This document shows, piece by piece, positions 17,724 to 25,949 of a stretch of DNA of 40,833 nucleotides. Each line of letters starts with the position of its first letter. Position 1 is the stretch's first letter. Under the pieces are notes generated by a model. The model searched no databases. It was not told where the DNA came from and was given only the letters and a program-made list of their open reading frames with translations. The position numbers and the translations under genes are program-made. Source of the stretch: Planctomycetota bacterium (GTDB lineage: Bacteria > Planctomycetota > GCA-2746535); the NCBI GenBank assembly GCA_002746535.1, contig NVWA01000040.1:6855-47687 (forward strand). The letters run 5' to 3'.

Positions 17724-18233
17724 CTAATGCTTATGGCCTTTATGGTCATCGTGATCATGACCTTTGTGATCATCATGATGTCCATGAGCAAGTTCGACTT
17801 GGTATTTCTTATCGCCTATTTTAATTGAAATTTTACCTTTGAATCCTTCTGTTTTAAAAAGATTATCTACGGCTTTAAATTCTGATGCTTTTTTATCTTT
17901 TTCACCTTGTGGCTTTGTTATGATTTGTTTTTTCTTTTTCTTATCACCATCTTTATACTTAAGATTTAATCTAGGCGCATCAGCAATTGCCATGGCTTTT
18001 CCTGCTTTATCTAGAATATATAAAGTAATGGATCCTTTCTTTTTATCATGCACTAACTCAATGTGTGCAACGTGTTTACCCACTTCTAGTATGTTTCCAC
18101 CATGGGTCGCCTTAATGTGATCTTTTCCGTGGTCATGTCCTTTGTGATCGTGGTCATGATCTTCTGCAATAAGTGTCACACTCATACAAACAGACAATGC
18201 TAATAACGAGAATAAGATTGATAACTTTTTCAT
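17724..18233 (-). CDS. Exported His-rich metal-binding protein, last gene of efflux operon
   Basis: The 169-residue protein has a signal peptide (MKKLSILFSLLALSVCMS...) and a His/Asp-rich stretch right after cleavage (about 25-45). A compact middle domain contains ILEVGKHVAHIELVHDKKKG. The C-terminus is nearly all His, Asp, Gly and Lys (about 150-169). It probably buffers or delivers a divalent metal in the periplasm. AAAGGAAA precedes the ATG. It follows the RND pump gene by 21 nt, so it is part of that operon. I cannot name a family; His-rich proteins of this kind are common beside heavy-metal RND pumps. Confidence 0.75.
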   Translation of the reverse strand: MKKLSILFSLLALSVCMSVTLIAEDHDHDHKGHDHGKDHIKATHGGNILEVGKHVAHIELVHDKKKGSITLYILDKAGKAMAIADAPRLNLKYKDGDKKKKKQIITKPQGEKDKKASEFKAVDNLFKTEGFKGKISIKIGDKKYQVELAHGHHDDHKGHDHDDHKGHKH

Positions 18234-18254
18234 ATATATTTCCTTTAGTAAAAT

Positions 18255-21200
18255 TTAATAAACTTCTTCTAATTCTTCAGCTAGCTCCTCACTAACTCGA
18301 TCTCTTGGTTCTGGTATTGCCGCTAAACTCTCTGCCGCCTTTTTTCCAAATGTCCAGAACATGGCCGGCCGTACTAAAAAATCTAGCAATGTACTTGAAA
18401 TCAACCCACCAATAATAACGGTCGCAACCGGATAAAGTATTTCTCTACCAGGCTCCCCTGGTGACATGGCAATTGGTACTAATGCAATACCACTAGTCAA
18501 GGCCGTCATCATCACAGGCACCATCCTCTCTTGACCAGCTTTCACAATCATATCGATACTAAAAGGCATACCCTCCTCTTTCATTAAGTACATATAATGA
18601 TCTAATAATAAAATCGCGTTTCGCGCAGCAACACCTCCTAAAGAAATCAAGCCCACCAATGTCGCGATAGACATGTTTTGATTACTTAAAACAATGTAAG
18701 TAGCTGCACCAATAAAAGCCATTGGAATACTCATCATAACTTGAATACTAAAATTCACGGATTTAAAATGCATGTAAAGAATCAAAGCCATGATCATTAA
18801 AGAAAAAGAACTCAGTATAAGTATTCGTTTTTGCGCGGCTTCTTGAGCTTCAAACTGCCCACTGATTCGAATGGTATACCCTGGTTTTTTGGAAAGTTTT
18901 TCTTCAATAGGAATCAATGCACTTTTCACATCCGCGACAACTTCCCCTAAAGAACGTTCGGCAACGTTGTGTTGCACTACAATTCTTCTCGTCACGCTTT
19001 CTCGATTAATATTATTTGGTGTCTTCGTAAAACTAATTTTTGCGATGTCTGACAAGACTACCAAATGGCCTTCCTCATCTTTAATATATAAATTTTTAAT
19101 GTGATCAAGACTTCGTCGATCTTTTTCTTCTAACCTTAAAATGATCGGATACACATATTGCCCAACAGTCATTTGAGAAACGGATTCACCGCCCATTGCT
19201 AATTCAACCGTTTCAGCAATGTCGCCAACCGTTAAACCAAAGCGAGCTAATTGTTCTCTTCGAGGTTGTATCGAAATACGGTCTAATAAAACTTGTGCTT
19301 CTACATACAAATCTTTGACACCATTAATCGGTTTAATCGCAGCCTCTATCTCTTGCGCAATTTTTCTTAATTCATCAAGATCTGGACCAAAAACTTTTAT
19401 AGCGACTTGAGCTTTAACTCCGGATAACATATGACTTAACAAATGAGCTAAGGGTTGATCTACCGCAGTCGCAACCCCAGGGAATTCCTCCGCGATCTTT
19501 TCTCGCAATTCAGCTACTATTTCTTTTTTGGTTCTATTTGATTTAGCATCTAAGGTGATAATGGCTTCTGTCGTTCCGACTCCTTCGGCATGTTCATCAC
19601 CTTCAGCGCGACCTGTTCTTCGACCAACATGCTCTACGCCTTCCACAGACATTAATAATTTCCCTAAACGAATACCATACTCATTAGATGTTTTTAAACC
19701 TGTCTCCGGCGGAAGGATCAAATTGATCTGGGCTGAACCTTCATTAAACTCTGGCAAAAATTGGGAGCCTCGCACACTTAACATCAACAAACCAATCAAC
19801 ACGCAAGAAATTAAAAGTGCAATGATCATCAGTGAATGCCTAATACTGAAGCGAATTAAATTTTCGACATGCTTCTTGAGCAACCTAACCACAAAGGAAT
19901 CTTTATCCTCTTTAATAACTGAACTCTTTGAAAGCAGGTAATAACATAGTACCGGGGTAACCGTCAAGGATACTATCAAAGAACAACCTACACTTAGAAT
20001 ATAAGTAAGACCTATAGGTGTAAACAACTTACCTTCTAATCCAGACAAAAAGAAGAGAGGTAAGTAGACGACAATCACTAATAAGGTACCAATGACAATT
20101 GCTTTTCGAACTTCACTAACAGCTTTAAATATTACCCATAAACCATTCTTCGGTTTTTCCAAGGCGGCATTCTGTTTAAGTCTCCGGAATATATTCTCCA
20201 TGCCGACAATGGCATCATCCACCAACGCCCCAATCGCAACAGCTAATCCTCCTAATGTCATGGTGTTAATAGATAGACCAAAAGCACTAAAAATAATAAT
20301 TGTGAGAGCAATTGATAAAGGGATCGCCGTTAAAGTAATAAAAGTAGTTCTGAAATTTAATAAAAAAGCAAACAAAACAATTACAACTAATATCCCACCA
20401 TCGCGAACAGCTTCTTCTACATTTTCTATCGCACGAGTAATAAAAGATGCTTGCTGAAAAACTTCAGGAATAATCTGAATATCTTTTGGCAAACCTTTCT
20501 GCATGATTTTAAGTTCTGCGTTTACTCGTTTTGTTAAAGCAACGGTGTCTACTCCAATTTGTTTAAAGATAACAAGTATTACCCCCGGCTCACCATCAAC
20601 GCCCGCTTCACCTGTTTTTATGGCAGCAGGACCAAACTCAACTCGCGCCACGTCTGATATTCTTACAGGCCTTTCTTTATCATACTTCACAACGGCATTT
20701 GCCAACTGTTTCTTTTCTTGAATCAAACCGGTTACTGTAATGACAGGTCCCTTTGAACCTACATTCAGAAATCCTCCGGACGCATTATGGTTAGATTCCA
20801 TAATAGCCTTTGATACTTCTTGGATAGAAACATCAAATGCATTTAATTTATTGGCATCGATAATTACCTGCAACTGCCTTGGGGCTCCACCAATGGCCAC
20901 AATATTTGCCACGCCCGGAATCGAAAGAAGTCGAAACTTTATATCGTAATCAACAAGGGCACGGATCTTGGTAACATCCGTCACATTACCTTTACTTTTA
21001 ACACCAATAAATTGAATTTGCCCCATGATACTTGAAATTGGAGCCATCATAGGCTCAGCACCTGGTGGTAATTTTGAAATCGCTAACTGAAGTTTTTCCT
21101 GAACAATTTGACGGTTCCGATAAATATCTGTTCCCCAATCGAATTCAACATATATGACCGAAAGGCCCGTGCCAGAACTTGAACGAACACGTATGACACC

Positions 21201-21431
21201 TGTCGCACCATTTAGTGATTGCTCCAAGGGAAATGTAATCAGTCTTTCGACATCTTCCGGAACCATGGCATGTGCTTCTGTCATGACCGTAACCGAAGGA
21301 CGATTTAAGTCTGGCAAAACATCAATCGCCATATGAGAAGCGGTAAACATCCCATAGGCTGAAATCAACAACGCCATAATCACAACGAACAATCGATTCT
21401 TAAGAGCGAATGCTACTAATCTATTTAACAT
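18255..21431 (-). CDS. czcA: Heavy-metal efflux RND pump (CzcA/CusA family)
   Basis: This inner-membrane proton-driven pump moves metal ions to a periplasm-spanning tripartite channel. The 1058 residues match the usual 1020-1070. The N-terminus carries the family start DVLPDLNRPSVTVMTEA (37-53) and PEDVERLITFPLEQSLNGA. Two sets of six helices flank large periplasmic loops. Proton-relay residues D405-D406 lie in AIGALVDDAIVGMENIFRR in the fourth helix. This motif places it among heavy-metal rather than multidrug RNDs, but does not settle the metal. AAGGAAGGA precedes the ATG. The gene lies 11 nt after the adaptor gene. Substrate could be Cu(I), Zn(II), Co(II) or Ni(II); the His-rich partners lean to divalent metals (inference). 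Confidence 0.9.
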   Translation of the reverse strand: MLNRLVAFALKNRLFVVIMALLISAYGMFTASHMAIDVLPDLNRPSVTVMTEAHAMVPEDVERLITFPLEQSLNGATGVIRVRSSSGTGLSVIYVEFDWGTDIYRNRQIVQEKLQLAISKLPPGAEPMMAPISSIMGQIQFIGVKSKGNVTDVTKIRALVDYDIKFRLLSIPGVANIVAIGGAPRQLQVIIDANKLNAFDVSIQEVSKAIMESNHNASGGFLNVGSKGPVITVTGLIQEKKQLANAVVKYDKERPVRISDVARVEFGPAAIKTGEAGVDGEPGVILVIFKQIGVDTVALTKRVNAELKIMQKGLPKDIQIIPEVFQQASFITRAIENVEEAVRDGGILVVIVLFAFLLNFRTTFITLTAIPLSIALTIIIFSAFGLSINTMTLGGLAVAIGALVDDAIVGMENIFRRLKQNAALEKPKNGLWVIFKAVSEVRKAIVIGTLLVIVVYLPLFFLSGLEGKLFTPIGLTYILSVGCSLIVSLTVTPVLCYYLLSKSSVIKEDKDSFVVRLLKKHVENLIRFSIRHSLMIIALLISCVLIGLLMLSVRGSQFLPEFNEGSAQINLILPPETGLKTSNEYGIRLGKLLMSVEGVEHVGRRTGRAEGDEHAEGVGTTEAIITLDAKSNRTKKEIVAELREKIAEEFPGVATAVDQPLAHLLSHMLSGVKAQVAIKVFGPDLDELRKIAQEIEAAIKPINGVKDLYVEAQVLLDRISIQPRREQLARFGLTVGDIAETVELAMGGESVSQMTVGQYVYPIILRLEEKDRRSLDHIKNLYIKDEEGHLVVLSDIAKISFTKTPNNINRESVTRRIVVQHNVAERSLGEVVADVKSALIPIEEKLSKKPGYTIRISGQFEAQEAAQKRILILSSFSLMIMALILYMHFKSVNFSIQVMMSIPMAFIGAATYIVLSNQNMSIATLVGLISLGGVAARNAILLLDHYMYLMKEEGMPFSIDMIVKAGQERMVPVMMTALTSGIALVPIAMSPGEPGREILYPVATVIIGGLISSTLLDFLVRPAMFWTFGKKAAESLAAIPEPRDRVSEELAEELEEVY

Positions 21432-21442
21432 AGTATCCTTCC

Positions 21443-22906
21443 TTAATGATTATGACCAGCATGTGGATCAACTGCTCCACCTGTTTGTGCTTTTAATGCA
21501 AGGCCTAAACCAAAGGCACCACGTACGACCACAGGATCACCTGGGAAAAATTCAGAATCATCTTGACTTAAAATTGCGACTTCATCATTCTGATACAAAA
21601 CAACTACTTTACTTGGTATATAAGTTTCACCATCTTGAATGAAAACAATCTTATCAACACCATCATCAACGACTGCATCTGAAGGAATTACAAAAACATC
21701 TTTAAAGATTTTTTGAGGCACTTGTAAAATATACCTTGAACCTACTCGGATTTTCCAACTTCTAAACCGCTTACCTTTTTTACCATTTTTTATGACAGAA
21801 GTGTTGCCAGAAATCTCAAGATGAACTGTCGCACCACCTTTATCACTATCATCTAAAATATTTCTAATGACTAAATTACTTAATTTTTCGCCAGCATTTT
21901 TTGTGATGGGAACTGCTGACATTTTAACATCATTCTCTAAGGCATTCATCAACATTGGAATTTCTGATCCTCTTGCATGAGCTTCAATATGCAACTCACG
22001 GGAATTATGTAACTCACCTAACACTTGCCCCATTTCCACATGATCACCCGGCTTCACAGTAATATTGTGAACATCAAAATCTTCAGATAAACTCGGGACT
22101 TTAATGGAGATCAATGAATCTAAGGCTCCTAAGCTATTTAGGTTTTTGATTAAGGAGAGTCCTTTACCATCTAGTAACAAACTTGATATTTCAAAAAAAT
22201 TATTGGAGGCTATTTTGTCTTTTGCCACCCAGTTTACAAAATCCTTTTTCAAATAACCCGTGGCTGATAATTCACCAATTACAGCAATACTATAAGGCAA
22301 TTTTCTTATGTCTTTGGGAAGACTTCTCCACACTCTATCAGCAGCATTTGACCAATAGCCAAATCGCTTCAAAGATTTTTTCCAAATGTAGGATTGCTTC
22401 TCACCAGATGATTTCTTTTCCATATTTGATATTTCATCTATGGATAATCCTTTTAAACGTTGTTCAGGATCTAATAAACTTTGCGTAAGTTTTAATTCAG
22501 GTCGCGGTATTGAATCACGCATTAGAGTCAACAAGGTGGTTCCCTTTTTAACAAGTTCGCCATGTTCTACTTCAATTCCTTTAACGGTTCCACCAAAAGG
22601 GGCTATTATCGTTTGAATTGTTTTAGGCGTATTTTCTATTTGAGCTGACACCCCCCGATAAGTGGTGTAATCTTGCACCTCAATTTCTTCGACCTTTACA
22701 TTCAAGTTTTTTAACGATTGTGCTGATAAAACCTTAGCCTCTTCGCCGTGAGAATCTTTTTTATCATTACCGTGATCATCGTGGCCATGTGCATCGTGGC
22801 CACCTTCACTTTTAAGTGTTTGTGATCCTGCCACAAATCCACCAGCTAAACCGATAACTGTAAAAAGTGTACAAATGAATAAAAAAGTAAATGGTTTATT
22901 TTGCAT
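21443..22906 (-). CDS. Periplasmic adaptor (membrane fusion protein) of metal RND efflux system
   Basis: The 487-residue adaptor links the RND pump to the outer-membrane factor. It has one N-terminal anchor (about 6-28) and a His-rich stretch (36-53, GGHDAHGHDDHG). Two lipoyl-like halves follow: APFGGTVKGIEVEHGELVKK (102-121) and VKPGDHVEMGQVLGEL (near 285-300). A beta-barrel/proximal domain contains PSDAVVDDGVDKIVFIQDG. A second His cluster (DPHAGHNH) ends the chain. The insert between the lipoyl halves is long (about 150 residues). AAGGAG lies 8 nt upstream of the ATG. The start overlaps the end of the outer-membrane factor gene by 11 nt. CusB/CzcB-type role. Confidence 0.88.
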   Translation of the reverse strand: MQNKPFTFLFICTLFTVIGLAGGFVAGSQTLKSEGGHDAHGHDDHGNDKKDSHGEEAKVLSAQSLKNLNVKVEEIEVQDYTTYRGVSAQIENTPKTIQTIIAPFGGTVKGIEVEHGELVKKGTTLLTLMRDSIPRPELKLTQSLLDPEQRLKGLSIDEISNMEKKSSGEKQSYIWKKSLKRFGYWSNAADRVWRSLPKDIRKLPYSIAVIGELSATGYLKKDFVNWVAKDKIASNNFFEISSLLLDGKGLSLIKNLNSLGALDSLISIKVPSLSEDFDVHNITVKPGDHVEMGQVLGELHNSRELHIEAHARGSEIPMLMNALENDVKMSAVPITKNAGEKLSNLVIRNILDDSDKGGATVHLEISGNTSVIKNGKKGKRFRSWKIRVGSRYILQVPQKIFKDVFVIPSDAVVDDGVDKIVFIQDGETYIPSKVVVLYQNDEVAILSQDDSEFFPGDPVVVRGAFGLGLALKAQTGGAVDPHAGHNH

Positions 22907-24299
22907 TTTTTGTCTCCTTAGTTTTGGAAGCTTTTATCGGATCAATGGAAATATCAAATTTATTTTCACCTGGGTATGGGGTCAATGGAACACCCAATAC
23001 TTTTTCAAGGTCTATCCAAGCCAAGCGGATATCACTTTCTATCAAAGCAACATCTTTCATGGTTTCCTGATAGGTGCGTAATACATCTAAATATTTCAAG
23101 GCATCAATGCCACCTGTTTCTAAAGCTTGTCTAGCCATTTTCAAATTGCCTTCAGCTCTAGGTTTGATCACTTCTTCTAATAGTTTTTGTTTCTTAATAT
23201 TATTTTTAATACTTTCAAAAGATCGTTTTAACTCCGACAAAGCTTTATGCACCGTTGCTATATAATCTTTTCTGATTTCTTCTCGCTCTTTAGTCGCTTG
23301 AGCAATGCCTTGCTGGTTCTTATCAAAAATTGGAATATCAATCCCTATACTTAATCCTAACGTATAGGATTTATCACCTGCTTCCCCGGCATGTGAGACC
23401 CCAAAGTTAAAGTCGGGATATTGTTTACTGATTTCAACTCTTAAACTTTTTTCAGCGACTTCATAATCAAATCTAAATCTCGCCAACTCTAAATGATTCT
23501 TAACTAGTATTGACTTTAATTTTTTATATGCCGGAATTTCATCGTCCAATTGCTGGAGAGATGATTTTGAAATATGTTTTATTTTAGTGGCATCAACACC
23601 CAGTAATACCGACAATCGAGCTCGGAATTCTCCAAGTTCATTTTGAATTTCTAATAATTCCAATTCTTCTTTATTAGATTCAAGCTCAATCATGCCTACA
23701 TCTAATGCGGTAGTAGCGCCAACCTTCATCATTGTCTTCGAAAGCTTCAACATTAGTTTTGAAGACTTAACTAAATCTTGTTGAACCTTTAATTTTTGAA
23801 ATGACAAATAAAGTTGCGTGTACTTTTCTCTTAAATCTAAATACATTTCTCGGTGCTGCACTTGTACTTCGATAAAAGCTCGCAAAGCTTTGGCTTTATT
23901 AAGATCATCATTTTTTTTGAGTTTACCTCCAAAAGGAATCGTAAAACCTAAACTGATAAAAGGCACAATTTTATTAGTGGCAGAGGGGTCTAAATCAAAA
24001 CCGGCTTCTGGCCCAAATTCTAAAGAGGGGTTAAACCAAGGCGTTTTAATATTAGCAACACTTTGAACTGTTTCATATTTAGCTTTTATGGCTAAAAGCA
24101 AAGGGCCCTTTTCGCTCATCAATGTAGCCGCTTTCATAAAGGGTAATTCTCCCTTTGCGGAAACAAAATCCACATCCCTCAAAGCATCAATTTCTTTAAT
24201 AATGTTCTCAGGAACCAATGGTTTGGGTTTATATTTCACACAACTAATCATTAGAAGTGAAATAAAAGCACTAATGATTAATAGATTTAGTATTCTCAT
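22896..24299 (-). CDS. Outer-membrane efflux factor lipoprotein (TolC/CzcC family)
   Basis: This is the outer-membrane channel of the tripartite metal efflux pump. I place the start at ATG 24299, with GGAAAA about 7 nt upstream. The frame is open from a GTG at 24335, but only the later start gives a normal signal peptide, MRILNLLIISAFISLLMISC, ending in a lipobox Cys at residue 20. The rest has the two-fold outer-membrane efflux repeat of long helices, with the family motif TLGLSIGIDIPIFDKNQQGI near residue 315. About 467 residues, normal for CzcC/CusC. It is followed immediately by the adaptor gene. Confidence 0.87.
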   Translation of the reverse strand: MRILNLLIISAFISLLMISCVKYKPKPLVPENIIKEIDALRDVDFVSAKGELPFMKAATLMSEKGPLLLAIKAKYETVQSVANIKTPWFNPSLEFGPEAGFDLDPSATNKIVPFISLGFTIPFGGKLKKNDDLNKAKALRAFIEVQVQHREMYLDLREKYTQLYLSFQKLKVQQDLVKSSKLMLKLSKTMMKVGATTALDVGMIELESNKEELELLEIQNELGEFRARLSVLLGVDATKIKHISKSSLQQLDDEIPAYKKLKSILVKNHLELARFRFDYEVAEKSLRVEISKQYPDFNFGVSHAGEAGDKSYTLGLSIGIDIPIFDKNQQGIAQATKEREEIRKDYIATVHKALSELKRSFESIKNNIKKQKLLEEVIKPRAEGNLKMARQALETGGIDALKYLDVLRTYQETMKDVALIESDIRLAWIDLEKVLGVPLTPYPGENKFDISIDPIKASKTKETKNAK

Positions 24300-24386
24300 G
24301 TATTTTCCATTCATAAAATAAAAACGTAAAGACACTCATCTCTACGAGTAAACACTGTTTAGGGTTTTATTTTTTTTGAATGGGGA

Positions 24387-24818
24387 TTAAATAATAAGAA
24401 TGATAGTGCGTAAAGAATCAAGGATTTGATTTGAACACAGTTGTTGTGGAGGAAAATTATTAATTAGTACAGAATCAAATTCAACTTTAACAACAACTAA
24501 AGAAGAGGTTTCATAAATACCAAGATCAACAGAAGGTTGGTCTTGATCAATAAGTTTTGCATCGTCTTGTAAAGGTGTATCAGAACAAGGTTCACAATGA
24601 TCAGCAATTTCGGTTATTTCTTCGTGTGAATGCGATTCATGATCATGGTCGTGTGTTTCATGATTATCATGACTAGTCGGACAATGATTTGTAAGATGAA
24701 CTCGTTCAATTGAGTTGTGACCATCAGCCCCATAACAAACAACTTGACCTGCACTTAACACATTTGTTAATAGATATAAACAGGCAAAAAGTATATTTAG
24801 TTTATTTTTCATAGGCAT
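24387..24818 (-). CDS. Small exported Cys/His-rich protein, first gene of efflux operon
   Basis: The 143-residue protein has a signal peptide (MKNKLNILFACLYLLTNVLS, counted from the second ATG at 24812). A Cys/His region follows: VVCYGADGH, HLTNHCPTSH, then a His/Asp/Glu run (about 50-68) and DHCEPCSD. The C-terminal third is ordinary. The Cys pairs and His could bind metal or form disulfides. It is first in the operon, about 90 nt before the outer-membrane factor, and has no recognisable family. A role in metal sensing or chelation is inferred from composition and position. Either ATG (24818 or 24812) could be the start; neither has a clear Shine-Dalgarno. Confidence 0.65.
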   Translation of the reverse strand: MPMKNKLNILFACLYLLTNVLSAGQVVCYGADGHNSIERVHLTNHCPTSHDNHETHDHDHESHSHEEITEIADHCEPCSDTPLQDDAKLIDQDQPSVDLGIYETSSLVVVKVEFDSVLINNFPPQQLCSNQILDSLRTIILII

Positions 24819-24903
24819 TTAGATCAAGAAAGTCAGACTTACAAATTATTTACTTTATTGGAAAATAGTCAATGGAATTCCACAAATCCCATTATTCAGC
24901 AGG

Positions 24904-24988
24904 TTTTAGACCATTTTTATCGTCTAAAAGGCTCTATATGGTGAACTAAAAATTTGTTAATCCACTAGAAAGCTCACCTTTTTTAGAC
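24904..24988. promoter_or_regulatory. Repeated TTTTAGAC sites in the divergent region upstream of the efflux operon
   Basis: TTTTAGAC (24904-24911) and GTCTAAAA (24922-24929) are perfect 8-bp inverted copies 10 nt apart. A third copy, TTTTAGAC, is at 24981-24988. They lie between the efflux operon and the divergent lipoprotein gene. The half-site TTTAGAC also occurs in the feo operator (6270-6276). A hairpin in RNA is possible, but the third copy favours a protein-binding site. Confidence 0.45.
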
Positions 24989-25087
24989 AGAATCATTTAG
25001 GTTTAAAAGTCTCCTACGCAAAATGAATATTTAAATTATAATTCACTAGAAACAGAAAACCTTTAATAGCAAAAGATCTTTTAATCT

Positions 25088-25636
25088 ATGAAGTACTATT
25101 TATCGATCCTCCTTATCGTTTCAATTAATTTCCTTTCAAGCTGTGTTGTATTAGATGTCACCGGCAATGTTATCAAGATGACAGGACGAGCCATTGTTGC
25201 AACTGTTAAAGTTACCGGAAGAGCAATTGGTGGTACCGTTCAGTTTTTCAGAGGAAAGAAAAAAATAAAACTCATTCATGAACATGGTAGTTATTATGTT
25301 TGGGCAGAAGTAAAGAAGAAGAAAATAAAATTCTTGATTGATACAGGTGCTACAAGTGTTCAGATCCCAAGGAAAATGGTAAAAAGATTAGGGATTAGAT
25401 TACATAAATCAAATTCAATCATGTGTGAACTAGCCAATGGTCAAAAAGTAAAGGCCTATCGAGTTACACTAAATCGTTTTTATCTGAATGGTATTAAAAT
25501 AAAAAATCTCGAAGCTATTATTCTTGATGATGATAATGATGCCCAAGCCGGTTTATTAGGGATGTCCTTTTTAGATCAATTTCATTTTAAAATCGATACC
25601 GAGAAACATATCTTGACCCTTAAACATAAAAAATAA
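25088..25636 (+). CDS. Retropepsin-like aspartic protease lipoprotein
   Basis: The 182-residue lipoprotein has a type II signal peptide with lipobox LSSC (Cys19). A short basic linker follows, then a retropepsin-like domain from about 62 to 180. The catalytic motif is D85-T-G-A-T in FLIDTGATSVQIP, and the second family motif, GLLGMSFLDQF, is near residue 156. One domain contains one catalytic Asp, so it should act as a dimer like other clan AA bacterial proteins. Target is unknown; location is the periplasmic face of a membrane. The plus-strand gene is divergent from the efflux operon and convergent with the giant gene. Confidence 0.8.
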   Translation: MKYYLSILLIVSINFLSSCVVLDVTGNVIKMTGRAIVATVKVTGRAIGGTVQFFRGKKKIKLIHEHGSYYVWAEVKKKKIKFLIDTGATSVQIPRKMVKRLGIRLHKSNSIMCELANGQKVKAYRVTLNRFYLNGIKIKNLEAIILDDDNDAQAGLLGMSFLDQFHFKIDTEKHILTLKHKK

Positions 25637-25677
25637 TTTCACCCGTAGAGGACTCTAAACGTATATATAATAAATTT

Positions 25678-25865
25678 GGCGTCAGCCGTAGGTTGGGCTG
25701 AGTAATGCGAAGCCCAACATTTTGCCGTCGCTAGTAATTTGACGATTAGAGGGCAATCTGGGAATAGTTGTGACATTGCGTTTTAATAATAAAAAATTAT
25801 TCGTTATAATATTTTTATAAAAATGTTGGGCTTCGCATTACTCAGCCCAACCTACGGCAACGCCC
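25678..25865. repeat. Family E inverted doublet between convergent genes
   Basis: The left arm (25678-25725) contains CGTAGGTTGGGCTGAGTAAT and GCGAAGCCCAACATTTT. The right arm (25820-25865) is its reverse complement. Each arm also folds on itself through TTGGGCT and AGCCCAA. The whole is about 188 bp and lies in the 313-bp gap between two convergent genes. Confidence 0.85.
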
Positions 25866-25904
25866 ATTTTCAAGCAAACGTCTCTTGTTCGCCTGCCCAA
25901 CAAT

Positions 25905-25945
25905 TATGGTAGGCACAACCATTGGTAATTGATTTCGCCCCTACG
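25905..25945 (-). repeat. Family F repeat end
   Basis: TGGTAATTGATTTCGCCCCT followed by ACG resembles the right end of the element at 8706-8824 (TGGTAATGGATTTCGCCCCT). It abuts the stop codon of the giant gene. Confidence 0.6.
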
Positions 25946-25949
25946 AACT

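Noticed and set aside
19528..20457. Several plus-strand open frames within the RND pump gene
   Set aside because: They are antisense to strongly conserved pump sequence and have no family resemblance.
24904..24929. Inverted repeat considered as a riboswitch or terminator hairpin
   Set aside because: The 8-bp AT-rich stem has no adjacent conserved elements or U-tract, and an extra direct copy 50 bp away fits a protein-binding site better.
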